This document shows positions 7,148-13,318 of a stretch of 14,176 nucleotides of DNA, piece after piece. Below the pieces are notes generated by a model that saw only the letters and a program-made list of their open reading frames with translations, searched no databases and had not been told where the DNA came from. The position numbers were made by a program, and so were the translations under genes. Source of the DNA: Bacteroidales bacterium UBA6248 (lineage in GTDB: Bacteria > Bacteroidota > Bacteroidia > Bacteroidales > Lentimicrobiaceae); contig DJVU01000026.1 in assembly GCA_002441345.1 (NCBI GenBank), positions 4,085-18,260 on the forward strand, written 5' to 3'. Every line of letters starts with the position of its first letter. The first letter of the stretch is position 1.

Positions 7148-7181
7148 AAGCCGGAACCCGTTAAAAGGTTCCGGCTTTTTG
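7148..7181 (+). terminator. Intrinsic terminator of the mce-mmd operon
   Basis: AAGCCGGAACC (7148-7158) pairs perfectly with GGTTCCGGCTT (7167-7177) across an 8-nt loop. A T-run (7176-7180) follows. It lies 24 bp after the mmdB stop and is a textbook rho-independent terminator. Confidence 0.93.
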
Positions 7182-7215
7182 TTTATCCCTGAGGTTTATG
7201 CGCACCTTTTGCAGT

Positions 7216-7230
7216 CCGAAATCGTTTCGG
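7216..7230. repeat. Small dyad upstream of udk
   Basis: CCGAAA and TTTCGG flank TCG in the gap between the operon terminator and uridine kinase, about 60 bp before its start. It could be a leader hairpin or an operator. The arms are short, so chance is possible. Confidence 0.25.
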
Positions 7231-7291
7231 CTGATATCCGGTGCCTGAAAAGATCCGGGGAGTTATTTCTCAAAAGCTCAACGTAAGCTCT

Positions 7292-7906
7292 ATGCTCATT
7301 ATCGGTATCGCCGGCGGATCGGGTTGCGGCAAGTCAACCGTTGTAAAGCAAATCATAAAGCGTTTGCCCAGGGATTCGGTATCCATTCTCCCACAGGATT
7401 CCTATTACAAAGACAACGGTCATCTTTCACCGGAAGAGAGAGCCCGGATCAATTTCGACCACCCTTCTTCCATTGAATTCAATCTGCTGATAAAGCATGT
7501 GGATATGCTGAAGGAAGGTCAGACCATAGGTATGCCTATATACAGCTATCTTACCTGCGCCCGGGCCAAAGAGACTATTCCCGTTGAGCCTCGCGAAGTG
7601 GTGATTGTGGAAGGTATTCTGATTATGTCGAATCCCAGGCTGAGAGATCGCATGGATATTAAAGTTTTTGTGGATGCCGATGCCGATGACCGTTTGATGC
7701 GAATTATCCGGCGCGATATTGAGGAACGCGGACGATCGTTTTCGCAGGTGCTCGACCATTACGAACGCTTCGTTAAACCAATGCACCTGCAGTTTATTGA
7801 GCCTTCAAAGCGCTATGCCGATATCATAGTTCCTCAGGGCGGTGCCAACCATGTTGCTATCGATATCCTCACATCCAGAATCCGGATGAATCTGAAAAGT
7901 TACTAA
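7292..7906 (+). CDS. udk: Uridine kinase
   Basis: This 204-residue P-loop kinase of the phosphoribulokinase/uridine kinase family phosphorylates uridine and cytidine in pyrimidine salvage, in the cytoplasm. Walker A is GGSGCGKST (8-16). Other signatures are LPQDSYYKD, INFDHPSSIEF, PIYSYLTCAR, VIVEGIL, FVDADADDRLMRIIRRDIEERGR and IEPSKRYADIIVPQGG. The ATG at 7292 places Walker A eight residues from the start, as in Bacteroidota uridine kinases of about 200 residues. An in-frame GTG at 7241 would add 17 residues of no recognisable character, so I reject it. No Shine-Dalgarno is seen. The gene lies between the propionate operon and the small heat-shock gene and is probably a single transcription unit. 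Confidence 0.93.
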   Translation: MLIIGIAGGSGCGKSTVVKQIIKRLPRDSVSILPQDSYYKDNGHLSPEERARINFDHPSSIEFNLLIKHVDMLKEGQTIGMPIYSYLTCARAKETIPVEPREVVIVEGILIMSNPRLRDRMDIKVFVDADADDRLMRIIRRDIEERGRSFSQVLDHYERFVKPMHLQFIEPSKRYADIIVPQGGANHVAIDILTSRIRMNLKSY

Positions 7907-7911
7907 TAGTA

Positions 7912-7924
7912 TGCCATTATGGCA
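7912..7924. promoter_or_regulatory. Palindromic box 1 upstream of the small heat-shock gene
   Basis: TGCCATTATGGCA is two 6-bp arms around a single T. It begins 6 bp after the udk stop codon. A second copy of the same 12-bp core lies exactly 42 bp downstream. It is likely a binding site for a dimeric regulator. Confidence 0.55.
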
Positions 7925-7953
7925 CACTGCCCTGCTTTTCTCGTCGAAGAATG

Positions 7954-7966
7954 CGCCATTATGGCA
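7954..7966. promoter_or_regulatory. Palindromic box 2 upstream of the small heat-shock gene
   Basis: CGCCATTATGGCA repeats the core GCCATTATGGCA of box 1. The 42-bp offset is about four DNA turns, so both boxes face the same side of the helix. An overlapping dyad ATTATG-G-CATAAT (7958-7970) adds further symmetry. Confidence 0.55.
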
Positions 7967-7997
7967 TAATATTTTTATAAAACCCCGGTTTTTCCCT

Positions 7998-8014
7998 CCG
8001 GCACACATTTTGAA
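7998..8014 (+). promoter_or_regulatory. Possible sigma-54 (-24/-12) promoter of hsp20
   Basis: The stretch reads CCGGCACACATTTTGAA. It has GGCAC at the -24 position and TTG at the -12 position with the correct GG-N10-G spacing. The normally invariant C of -12 is A here. The predicted start is near 8025, giving a 39-nt leader, and the two palindromic boxes would lie at about -107 and -65. A weak housekeeping promoter (ACATTTTG at 8005-8012) overlaps and is an alternative. Confidence 0.35.
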
Positions 8015-8026
8015 AATCTGGTGTGC
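8001..8026. repeat. Inverted repeat overlapping the hsp20 promoter/start-site region
   Basis: GCACAC (8001-8006) and GTGTGC (8021-8026) are exact complements. Immediately inside the left arm is ATTTTGAAAAT (8007-8017), itself a dyad. The whole element sits 38-63 bp before the ATG. It could be an operator or a leader hairpin. Confidence 0.4.
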
Positions 8027-8050
8027 AAACAAGATGTTTAACTAAAATAT

Positions 8051-8056
8051 GGAGGG
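8051..8056 (+). promoter_or_regulatory. Strong Shine-Dalgarno of hsp20
   Basis: GGAGGG lies 7 nt before the ATG at 8064. It decides the start against the in-frame ATG at 8049, which overlaps this site. Such a strong Shine-Dalgarno is unusual among the genes of this window. Confidence 0.8.
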
Positions 8057-8063
8057 TACAACA

Positions 8064-8495
8064 ATGTTACCAATTTTAAAAGACAGATCATTCTTCCCGG
8101 GATTTGCGGATGAATTTTTAGGAAGGGATTTTCTTCCCAATCTGTTTGAGTTTCAAACGGGTATCAATATGCCTTCTGTCAACGTAATTGAAGGCAAAGA
8201 AGATTTCCGTATAGAAGTTGCCGCTCCCGGACTGGAGAAAGATGATTTCAAAATCAGTCTCGACAACAATGTACTGACGATTTCGTCGGAGAAGGAAGAC
8301 AAACAGGAAGAAAAGGAAGAGCGTTACATGCGCCGTGAATTCAGCTATACTTCGTTCCGTCGTTCGTTCCGTCTTCCCCAGACGGTTGAGGCCGACAAAA
8401 TCTCAGCCAGCCATGTGAATGGTGTTCTGGGCATCACCATCCCCAAGAAAGAAGAAGCAAAAGTAAAACCTGTTAGGCAGATTGAAATCATGTAA
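8064..8495 (+). CDS. hsp20: Small heat-shock protein (Hsp20/alpha-crystallin)
   Basis: This 143-residue ATP-independent chaperone binds unfolding proteins and prevents aggregation. A short N-terminal arm rich in Phe (about 1-35) precedes the alpha-crystallin domain (about 36-130). The domain runs from MPSVNVIEGKEDFRIEVAAPGLEKDDFKI to the conserved GVLGITIPK, with the F-x-R-S-F-R-L-P strand between. The tail ends IEIM, an I-x-I anchoring motif for oligomer assembly. Size is typical for Bacteroidota. I place the start at 8064, not 8049, because GGAGGG is perfectly spaced for it and because MLPI- is a usual family start. It is monocistronic, with its own elaborate upstream region and a terminator after it, consistent with stress-inducible expression. 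Confidence 0.95.
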   Translation: MLPILKDRSFFPGFADEFLGRDFLPNLFEFQTGINMPSVNVIEGKEDFRIEVAAPGLEKDDFKISLDNNVLTISSEKEDKQEEKEERYMRREFSYTSFRRSFRLPQTVEADKISASHVNGVLGITIPKKEEAKVKPVRQIEIM

Positions 8496-8523
8496 GTACT
8501 TATCCGTTAGCGGATTAATCAGT

Positions 8524-8556
8524 ACCCGGCATTCCGAAACGAGTGCCGGGTTTTTT
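8524..8556 (+). terminator. Intrinsic terminator of hsp20
   Basis: ACCCGGCA (8524-8531) pairs with TGCCGGGT (8544-8551) over a 12-nt loop. Six Ts follow (8551-8556). It is 28 bp after the hsp20 stop. Confidence 0.92.
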
Positions 8557-8648
8557 GTTGCCCGGAATGGAATGCTTTCAAACATTTTATGAATCAAAAA
8601 GATTAAAAATTGAAATCATAACCGAAGGCAGGGAATCGTTAAGCTTGC

Positions 8649-8656
8649 TACATTTG
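8649..8656 (+). promoter_or_regulatory. TAnnTTTG promoter box directly before a start codon
   Basis: TACATTTG is a perfect match to the Bacteroidota -7 element. With its G at -7, transcription would begin at 8663, exactly the A of the ATG of the following gene. No TTTG lies 19-21 bp upstream, so the -33 element is weak or absent. Confidence 0.5.
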
Positions 8657-8662
8657 TAACCT

Positions 8663-10012
8663 ATGTATGCTGTTATAGATGTGGAAACGACCGGCGGGAA
8701 TTTCGCCAGCGAACGACTGACCGAAATTGCTATTTACCTTCACGATGGTGAAAAGATTGTGGATGAATTCAGTACGCTGATAAATCCGGAGCAGTCCATA
8801 CCGTTTATGATAACCCGCCTTACCGGAATTACCAACGAAATGGTTGCCGGGGCCCCGAGGTTTTTTGAAGTAGCCAAAAAAATTGTTGAGATGACGGAGG
8901 GAGCCACTTTCGTGGGACACAATGCCTCGTTCGACTACAACTTCATACGTCATGAGTTTAAGCGGCTGGGATACAATTATCGCCGGCAGACGCTTTGTAC
9001 CGTGCGCATGAGCCGGAAGCTGCTGCCCGGTCTGCCTTCCTACAGCCTTGGAAATTTGTGCGAAAAGCTCGGCATCCGCATCGAAAACCGTCACCGTGCA
9101 GCCGGTGATGCTCTGGCAACAGTAAAACTGCTTGAATTATTATTGAAAACCGACCCTGAGACCATCGACCGGTTTTCCGGATTCAGCATTCCGGAAATGA
9201 TCAGAGCGGTGCCAGACGAAACAGGGGTTTATTACATGCACGATGAGCAGGGGAAAATCATCTACATCGGGAAAAGCAAGAATATGTTTGACCGCCTGGT
9301 GCAGCACTACCGGAATAACGATACCCGCAAAGCCGTTGAAATGCGCAGTAAGTTGGCCTCCGTCAGTTTTGAGCGCACCGGCAGCGAACTGGTAGCACTG
9401 CTGTTTGAGTCGGACGAGATAAAAAAGCACAAACCGTTGTATAACAGACAGCAGCGAAGGGCAATTTTCAGCTACGGACTGTTCGAATTTATGGATGAAA
9501 ACGGCTACCGGAACCTTAAAATCGGCCACAAGTTTAATGGCCAGCAGGCGATTACCTCTTTCACCACCATGGAACATGCACGAAAATACCTTTACGGGAT
9601 AGCAGAACGCTTCAGTCTGTGTCAGAAACTGTGTGGTTTGTATGAAACGCAGGGTGCATGTTTTCATTACGGCATCAGGCAGTGCAGGGGCGCCTGTACC
9701 GGAGCGGAATCGCCTGATGCGTATAACCGGAGAGCCGATGCCGCCATCCGGCTTTCAGGATTTTTGCATCCAGATTTTTATATTATCGGAAAAGGACGGG
9801 AAGAAGAGGAACTTTCGGTAGTAAAAGTAGCGGCAGGGCGTTACTGCGGTTTCGGATTTATCCACTGCGAAGAAACGCTCTGCGAAGAGAATCTGGATTC
9901 GTGTATAAAGAGCCGTGACGATAACCGCGACACCCGTCAGATTATTCAGACCTATCTGAAGAAGAACCCCAAAACAAAGATTATCCGGTTTAATGGAGGA
10001 ATAACGGATTAA
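8663..10012 (+). CDS. DnaQ-type exonuclease fused to UvrC-like GIY-YIG nuclease
   Basis: This 449-residue fusion combines two nucleases, probably for DNA repair. The N-terminal DEDDh 3'-5' exonuclease (about 1-165) has all five acids/His: Asp6 and Glu8 in DVETTG, Asp91 in HNASFD, and His144 and Asp149 in HRAAGDA. A GIY-YIG domain follows (about 184-262): GVYYM (188), YIGKSKN (201), Arg211, Glu249 and the terminal KPLYN, as in the N-terminal half of UvrC or Cho. The next region (about 300-350) carries Cys320, 324, 333, 341 and 345. The last three have the spacing C-x7-C-x3-C seen in UvrC. The C-terminal third is not recognised. Such exonuclease/GIY-YIG fusions are known in several phyla. The ATG at 8663 is fixed by an in-frame TAA at 8657-8659. 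A DUF4403 gene follows 7 bp downstream and is likely co-transcribed. Confidence 0.9.
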   Translation: MYAVIDVETTGGNFASERLTEIAIYLHDGEKIVDEFSTLINPEQSIPFMITRLTGITNEMVAGAPRFFEVAKKIVEMTEGATFVGHNASFDYNFIRHEFKRLGYNYRRQTLCTVRMSRKLLPGLPSYSLGNLCEKLGIRIENRHRAAGDALATVKLLELLLKTDPETIDRFSGFSIPEMIRAVPDETGVYYMHDEQGKIIYIGKSKNMFDRLVQHYRNNDTRKAVEMRSKLASVSFERTGSELVALLFESDEIKKHKPLYNRQQRRAIFSYGLFEFMDENGYRNLKIGHKFNGQQAITSFTTMEHARKYLYGIAERFSLCQKLCGLYETQGACFHYGIRQCRGACTGAESPDAYNRRADAAIRLSGFLHPDFYIIGKGREEEELSVVKVAAGRYCGFGFIHCEETLCEENLDSCIKSRDDNRDTRQIIQTYLKKNPKTKIIRFNGGITD

Positions 10013-10019
10013 CCAGAGT

Positions 10020-11435
10020 ATGAAAAGGAAAATTAACCTCCGCCTGTCCGGAAGAGGAATCGGGATGCTGCTGATACTGACAGCCTGCAGCAGCGCAAAG
10101 GTGCAGAAACCTGAAGAAAATTACTCTCCGGCTGTAATCCGACCTCCTGCATCGGTTATAACCGTATCGGCCGAAGCCCGGCTCAGCGATATTCAGCGAC
10201 AATTAAACAGGGAATTTTCAGGACTCGTGTACGAGGATAACAGCTTCACCGACAACGGTGGCGATAATCTGATGATAAAAGCCTGGAAGCAGGGGGATAT
10301 AGGCCTTGCTATGCGCGATAATGTGATCATTTACCGGGTACCGGTTAAGCTTTGGATAAAAGCAGGATTTAAAACCACCAGACTTGGTATTACATTGTCC
10401 GATTACAGGGAGCTGAGCGGAGCACTGGCCATGATGTTTCGTACCTCTGTTACGCTGAAGCCCGACTGGACAGTGGAGACCAGTACAACTTCCACCGGAT
10501 ACGAATGGCTTGAAGAGCCTGTGATAAAAGTGGCAGGATTTAATGTCCCGGTAAAATTTGTTGCCGATCAGGTGCTGAAACATAACCTGAGCACCCTGGG
10601 TAAAAGCATCGATAAAAGCGTAAAACAGTACCTTGATCTGAAGCCCTATATGGAACAGGTATGGCAGCAGGTAAATAAACCCCTGATGCTGAGTGAACAG
10701 TACAAATTGTGGATGGTCGCTGAGCCCTCCGGTCTGCATGCTACCCAGATAAATGCCGTTAACGGCGTTATAAAAATTCAGGCAGGCATAACCTCCACCA
10801 TCGAAGCCTTTGCCGGGAAGAAGCCGGAGACAGGATCGCCGGTTCCTTTGCCTGACCTTCAGATTGTGAAGGATGCCGATAACCGGGCGATTGTGCATAC
10901 ATCGGCAGAACTTACGTTTGAAGAGCTTAACGCCGTTGCAGCTTCCTACCTGGCGGGACAGAGCTTCAGACAGGGGGCAAAACGGGTTACGATTGAAAAC
11001 CTGAACGTATACGGGAGCGGCCGGCGTCTGGTAGCTGAAATTGCCCTTTCGGGAAGTTTTAAGGGGAAAGTGTATCTGAGTGGAATTCCGGCATTTAACC
11101 CGTCCGATTCCACGTTATTTCTTAAGGATTTTGACTTTGATGTATCCACACGCAATGTACTGCACAAGTCGGCTGCCTGGCTTATTCAGAGCAGTTTCCC
11201 GAATCTTGTGAAGAAACACATGGTCTGGTCCCTTGCGGAAGATATACGGGTACTCTCAGGTACCATAAACACAAGTTTCAGGGAGTACAGGCTGGCGGAA
11301 GGCATTACCCTTAACGGCGAAGTAATACGGATGAGTGTGGATGATATCGTTATCACTCCTGACGGGGTCAAACCATTCCTTAGCGCGGAAGGTACCCTGG
11401 GCGTCTCGCTTTCTTCTTTCGGGATTGGCCGCTGA
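10020..11435 (+). CDS. DUF4403 family lipoprotein
   Basis: This 471-residue protein looks like the DUF4403 family, which is common in Bacteroidota and of unknown function. It starts with a lipoprotein signal peptide: basic MKRKINLRLSGR, a hydrophobic MLLILTA and the lipobox Cys at 23. It therefore should be anchored in a cell-envelope membrane. The mature part is beta-rich with two similar-looking halves. Family-like features include the IxVSAEARLSDIQRQLNREF start, a lysine-rich WKQGDIGLAMRDNVIIYRVPVKLWI strand pair and the late GTLGVSL end. No catalytic motif was seen. No acidic surface-export signal follows the Cys, so the inner face of the outer membrane is most likely. It lies 7 bp after the exonuclease/GIY-YIG gene with no Shine-Dalgarno; a functional link to DNA repair is not obvious. 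Confidence 0.78.
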   Translation: MKRKINLRLSGRGIGMLLILTACSSAKVQKPEENYSPAVIRPPASVITVSAEARLSDIQRQLNREFSGLVYEDNSFTDNGGDNLMIKAWKQGDIGLAMRDNVIIYRVPVKLWIKAGFKTTRLGITLSDYRELSGALAMMFRTSVTLKPDWTVETSTTSTGYEWLEEPVIKVAGFNVPVKFVADQVLKHNLSTLGKSIDKSVKQYLDLKPYMEQVWQQVNKPLMLSEQYKLWMVAEPSGLHATQINAVNGVIKIQAGITSTIEAFAGKKPETGSPVPLPDLQIVKDADNRAIVHTSAELTFEELNAVAASYLAGQSFRQGAKRVTIENLNVYGSGRRLVAEIALSGSFKGKVYLSGIPAFNPSDSTLFLKDFDFDVSTRNVLHKSAAWLIQSSFPNLVKKHMVWSLAEDIRVLSGTINTSFREYRLAEGITLNGEVIRMSVDDIVITPDGVKPFLSAEGTLGVSLSSFGIGR

Positions 11436-11485
11436 TTCGTGCGGCAGTTTTATCATCCCGCAAGGAAACAACTGCGTTCACCGGT

Positions 11486-11521
11486 AAAAAAAGGAGGCTG
11501 CCTTTTTGTTTGGCTGCCTCC
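11486..11521 (-). terminator. Intrinsic terminator of the head-GIN gene (leftward)
   Basis: On the minus strand GGAGGCAGCC pairs with GGCAGCCTCC (one A-A mismatch) over a 9-nt loop. Seven Ts follow (11486-11492 on the plus strand read as A). It lies 68 bp beyond the stop of the leftward gene. The hairpin could also help end the convergent DUF4403 transcript, although no T-run follows on that strand. Confidence 0.85.
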
Positions 11522-11588
11522 GGGATTGAATAAACCGAAAAAGGGATAAGGTAGAGAAGAATATTTGTTGGTATAAAACGGGTTTTCT

Positions 11589-12323
11589 TTAGTTGACGTG
11601 GATTACGGAGCCGGTACCTGATATATGGCTGTCGATGACGGGGTAACCTTTGTAGTAGATATTTCCGCTTCCGCTGATACGGGCTTTCAGAAAGTCTTCG
11701 ACTGTACTTTCCGTTTTCCCTGATCCGCTTATGTTTATATCGGCTGTTTTGCAGGGCATCCCGAATGCATACATATCGCCCGATCCTGAGATGGTAAATA
11801 TCTGGCTGATAGCCGATCCCTCGAACCACATTTTTCCGCTTCCCGAAATGGAAGCATAAACCGTATTGGCGATAACGGCTACGTCGGTTTCTCCCGATCC
11901 TGAAATGCTTATATCAAACACATCGGTTACAATCGTGTTATCGGAATAGAGGTTTACGGATCCCGAAAGCCGGATGGTATTGAAAAGGGCTGAGGAGATG
12001 TAAATTTTTATCCGCTCATGCCTTCCCAGTCCTGCGCCATTCATGAGCTTAATTTTTAACTCACTTCCCGAAACGTAGGTATCGATTGCATCAAGTACAT
12101 TGGCCTGCGCTTCGATGGTCAGGTCTTTCTGCTGCGACTGTAGAATGTAAACATCTGCGGGAATACTCACCGTTACATCGCGGTGTATGGGAACATCTCT
12201 GGTTTCGCTGTAAACGGGTCCGGTTCCGCGGATATTGTTCCACCCGTCTCTTTCGCAGGAAGCCAGAATAAGAGCCAGAGCCGCAAAGGGCAGAAGCAGC
12301 CGGTTGTTTAAGTTTGGTTTCAT
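11589..12323 (-). CDS. Head-GIN (DUF2807) domain lipoprotein
   Basis: This 244-residue envelope lipoprotein belongs to the putative auto-transporter/adhesin head-GIN (DUF2807) family. Its signal peptide ends in the lipobox ALILASC, with lipidated Cys23. The next residues ERDGWN are only weakly acidic, so surface export is uncertain. The mature protein opens with the family's ETRDVPIHRDVTVSIPADVYI strand pair (about 40-60). It then builds a parallel beta-helix marked by ISGSG turns at 140, 159, 178, 198, 216 and 234 (the last is ISGTG), at 18-20 residue spacing. Function is not established for the family; a structural or adhesive role is commonly suggested. It is monocistronic and leftward, with its own promoter and terminator. 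Confidence 0.88.
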   Translation of the reverse strand: MKPNLNNRLLLPFAALALILASCERDGWNNIRGTGPVYSETRDVPIHRDVTVSIPADVYILQSQQKDLTIEAQANVLDAIDTYVSGSELKIKLMNGAGLGRHERIKIYISSALFNTIRLSGSVNLYSDNTIVTDVFDISISGSGETDVAVIANTVYASISGSGKMWFEGSAISQIFTISGSGDMYAFGMPCKTADINISGSGKTESTVEDFLKARISGSGNIYYKGYPVIDSHISGTGSVIHVN

Positions 12324-12389
12324 GGGTTGCCTGTATTTTATAATCTGTCAATAATGAAAAAAGTATGCCACACTTTCGATGAGATGATA

Positions 12390-12421
12390 CAAAAGTCGGA
12401 CTTGAAAAGCGATGATACAAA
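12390..12421 (-). promoter_or_regulatory. Promoter of the head-GIN gene
   Basis: On the minus strand a TTTG (12421-12418) is followed, after exactly 20 bp, by GACTTTTG (12397-12390). This is the Bacteroidota TTTG-N19-21-TAnnTTTG arrangement with one mismatch (G for T). The predicted start is near 12383, 60 nt before the ATG. Both elements sit in copies of a direct repeat, GATGATACAAA-A-GT on the plus strand (12383-12396 and 12411-12423). Confidence 0.55.
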
Positions 12422-12523
12422 GTAAGGTTGCCGAAATGTGCTGCCAGACCGGTGAACGGCAGAATATTGAGGGTGAATCGTTATAATCTTTCCGGTACCA
12501 TGGCCCTTAATCCATGAATTTGA

Positions 12524-12531
12524 TACATTTG
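12524..12531 (+). promoter_or_regulatory. Candidate -7 box of the AlkD-like gene
   Basis: TACATTTG is a perfect TAnnTTTG match. Its predicted start is near 12538, leaving a 53-nt leader before the ATG at 12591. No good -33 TTTG was found at the expected spacing. Confidence 0.45.
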
Positions 12532-12590
12532 TTTGTTGCATTAAATCAGCAATATATTAATCACCGATTAAGGATTATAATTTTTCAGAC

Positions 12591-13313
12591 ATGAAACCGG
12601 AAGAATTGTATCAGGATCTTTATTCCTATTGCCGTGAAAACGCCAATGAAGCAAACGTAGTTAAATACTCCCGTTATTTCAAGGGAGGGGTTTACAATGC
12701 CTGGGGACTCAGCCAGGCGCTTATGGATGCAAAAAAGGCGGAGCTGAAAAAAGCCGGAGGGCTTAGCCCCGATCTGGTATTTAAAACTGCCCCTCTGCTT
12801 ATGAAAAGCGGGAAGTATGAAGAGACTTCCTTTGTTCTCATTCTTTTAACTCTTGTTGCGAAGGAGCTAAAAAAGCAGGATTTTAAGAGACTGGAATCTT
12901 TGTTCGAAATAGGTATCCGCAACTGGGCCCATGCCGATTATCTTGGGATGTTTTTCCTGCCTGAGCTTATGAAGCAGGGGCTGATCGGTATGGACGATTT
13001 TAAGGGATGGATCGGTTCTCCTTATACTTTTCAGCGCAGGTGTGTTCCGGTAACGTTTATCAAGTTGCTGAAGCAGGATGTTCCATTTCCGGAGCTTTTC
13101 CGTTTTCTGGAGCCGTTAATGAGCGATCCCGTAAGGGAAGTTCACCAGGGGATGGGTTGGTTTTTACGGGAAGCCTGGAAAATAAATCCCGTTGCAACGG
13201 AAGCTTTCCTTTATAAATGGAAAGACACCGCACCCCGTCTTATTTATCAGTATGCCTGCGAAAAAATGGATAAAGCGGGCAAAGCCCGCTTTAAACGATC
13301 GGTAAAACCCTGA
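12591..13313 (+). CDS. AlkD-like DNA alkylation repair protein
   Basis: This 240-residue all-helical HEAT-like repeat protein belongs to the AlkC/AlkD DNA glycosylase superfamily, which removes N3- and N7-alkylated purines. Key positions of Bacillus AlkD (Trp109, Asp113, Arg148, Trp187) appear conserved: Trp112 and Asp116 in NWAHAD, Arg149/150 in FQRRCVPV and Trp190 in MGWFLREAW. Their spacing equals AlkD's within one or two residues. The N-terminal VVKYSRYFKGG matches the family's opening helices. Length is typical. Transcribed alone, it converges on the downstream secreted protein with only 5 bp between stop codons. Its final codons (13271-13293) form a perfect hairpin. The alkD symbol is withheld because several paralogous subfamilies exist in Bacteroidota. 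Confidence 0.85.
   Translation: MKPEELYQDLYSYCRENANEANVVKYSRYFKGGVYNAWGLSQALMDAKKAELKKAGGLSPDLVFKTAPLLMKSGKYEETSFVLILLTLVAKELKKQDFKRLESLFEIGIRNWAHADYLGMFFLPELMKQGLIGMDDFKGWIGSPYTFQRRCVPVTFIKLLKQDVPFPELFRFLEPLMSDPVREVHQGMGWFLREAWKINPVATEAFLYKWKDTAPRLIYQYACEKMDKAGKARFKRSVKP
13271..13293. terminator. Hairpin inside the AlkD-like CDS, probable shared terminator
   Basis: TAAAGCGGGC (13271-13280) and GCCCGCTTTA (13284-13293) form a perfect 10-bp stem with an AAA loop. It lies 18 bp before the end of the rightward gene and 26 bp beyond the stop of the leftward gene. On the minus strand TATCCATTTTTTC follows, a T-rich tail. On the plus strand no T-run follows. It therefore looks best as the terminator of the leftward gene. 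Confidence 0.6.
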
Positions 13314-13318
13314 TTTAC

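Larger units (their letters stand above)
12324..12590. other. Divergent intergenic region between head-GIN and AlkD-like genes
   Basis: This 267-bp non-coding region holds promoters for both flanking genes and a 13-bp direct repeat. I saw no small ORF, RNA gene or riboswitch-like structure. Confidence 0.5.

Noticed and set aside
7241..7291. GTG start extending uridine kinase by 17 residues
   Set aside because: The extra residues match no family feature. The ATG at 7292 puts the P-loop at the usual distance from the N-terminus.
7921..7937. TGGCAC...TGC at 7920-7935 as a sigma-54 promoter
   Set aside because: The GG-to-GC spacing is 11 instead of the required 10, and it overlaps the first palindrome.
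7912..7970. The two palindromes as udk transcription terminators
   Set aside because: Their 6-bp arms surround a single base, so a stable hairpin loop is not possible without opening pairs. The first has no T-run. Exact sequence identity and helical spacing favour protein sites.
8049..8063. ATG at 8049 as the start of the small heat-shock protein
   Set aside because: It overlaps the GGAGGG ribosome-binding site that is perfectly spaced for the ATG at 8064.
8025..8063. RNA thermometer in the hsp20 leader
   Set aside because: A ROSE or fourU element would need to pair with GGAGGG. I saw no convincing U-rich or CCUCC-like partner in the predicted 39-nt leader. CCCTCC at 7994-7999 could pair, but it lies upstream of the predicted start.
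10218..10898. 226-codon leftward ORF opposite the DUF4403 gene
   Set aside because: It is antisense to a well-supported lipoprotein gene, and its Cys/His-rich composition is typical of a shadow frame.
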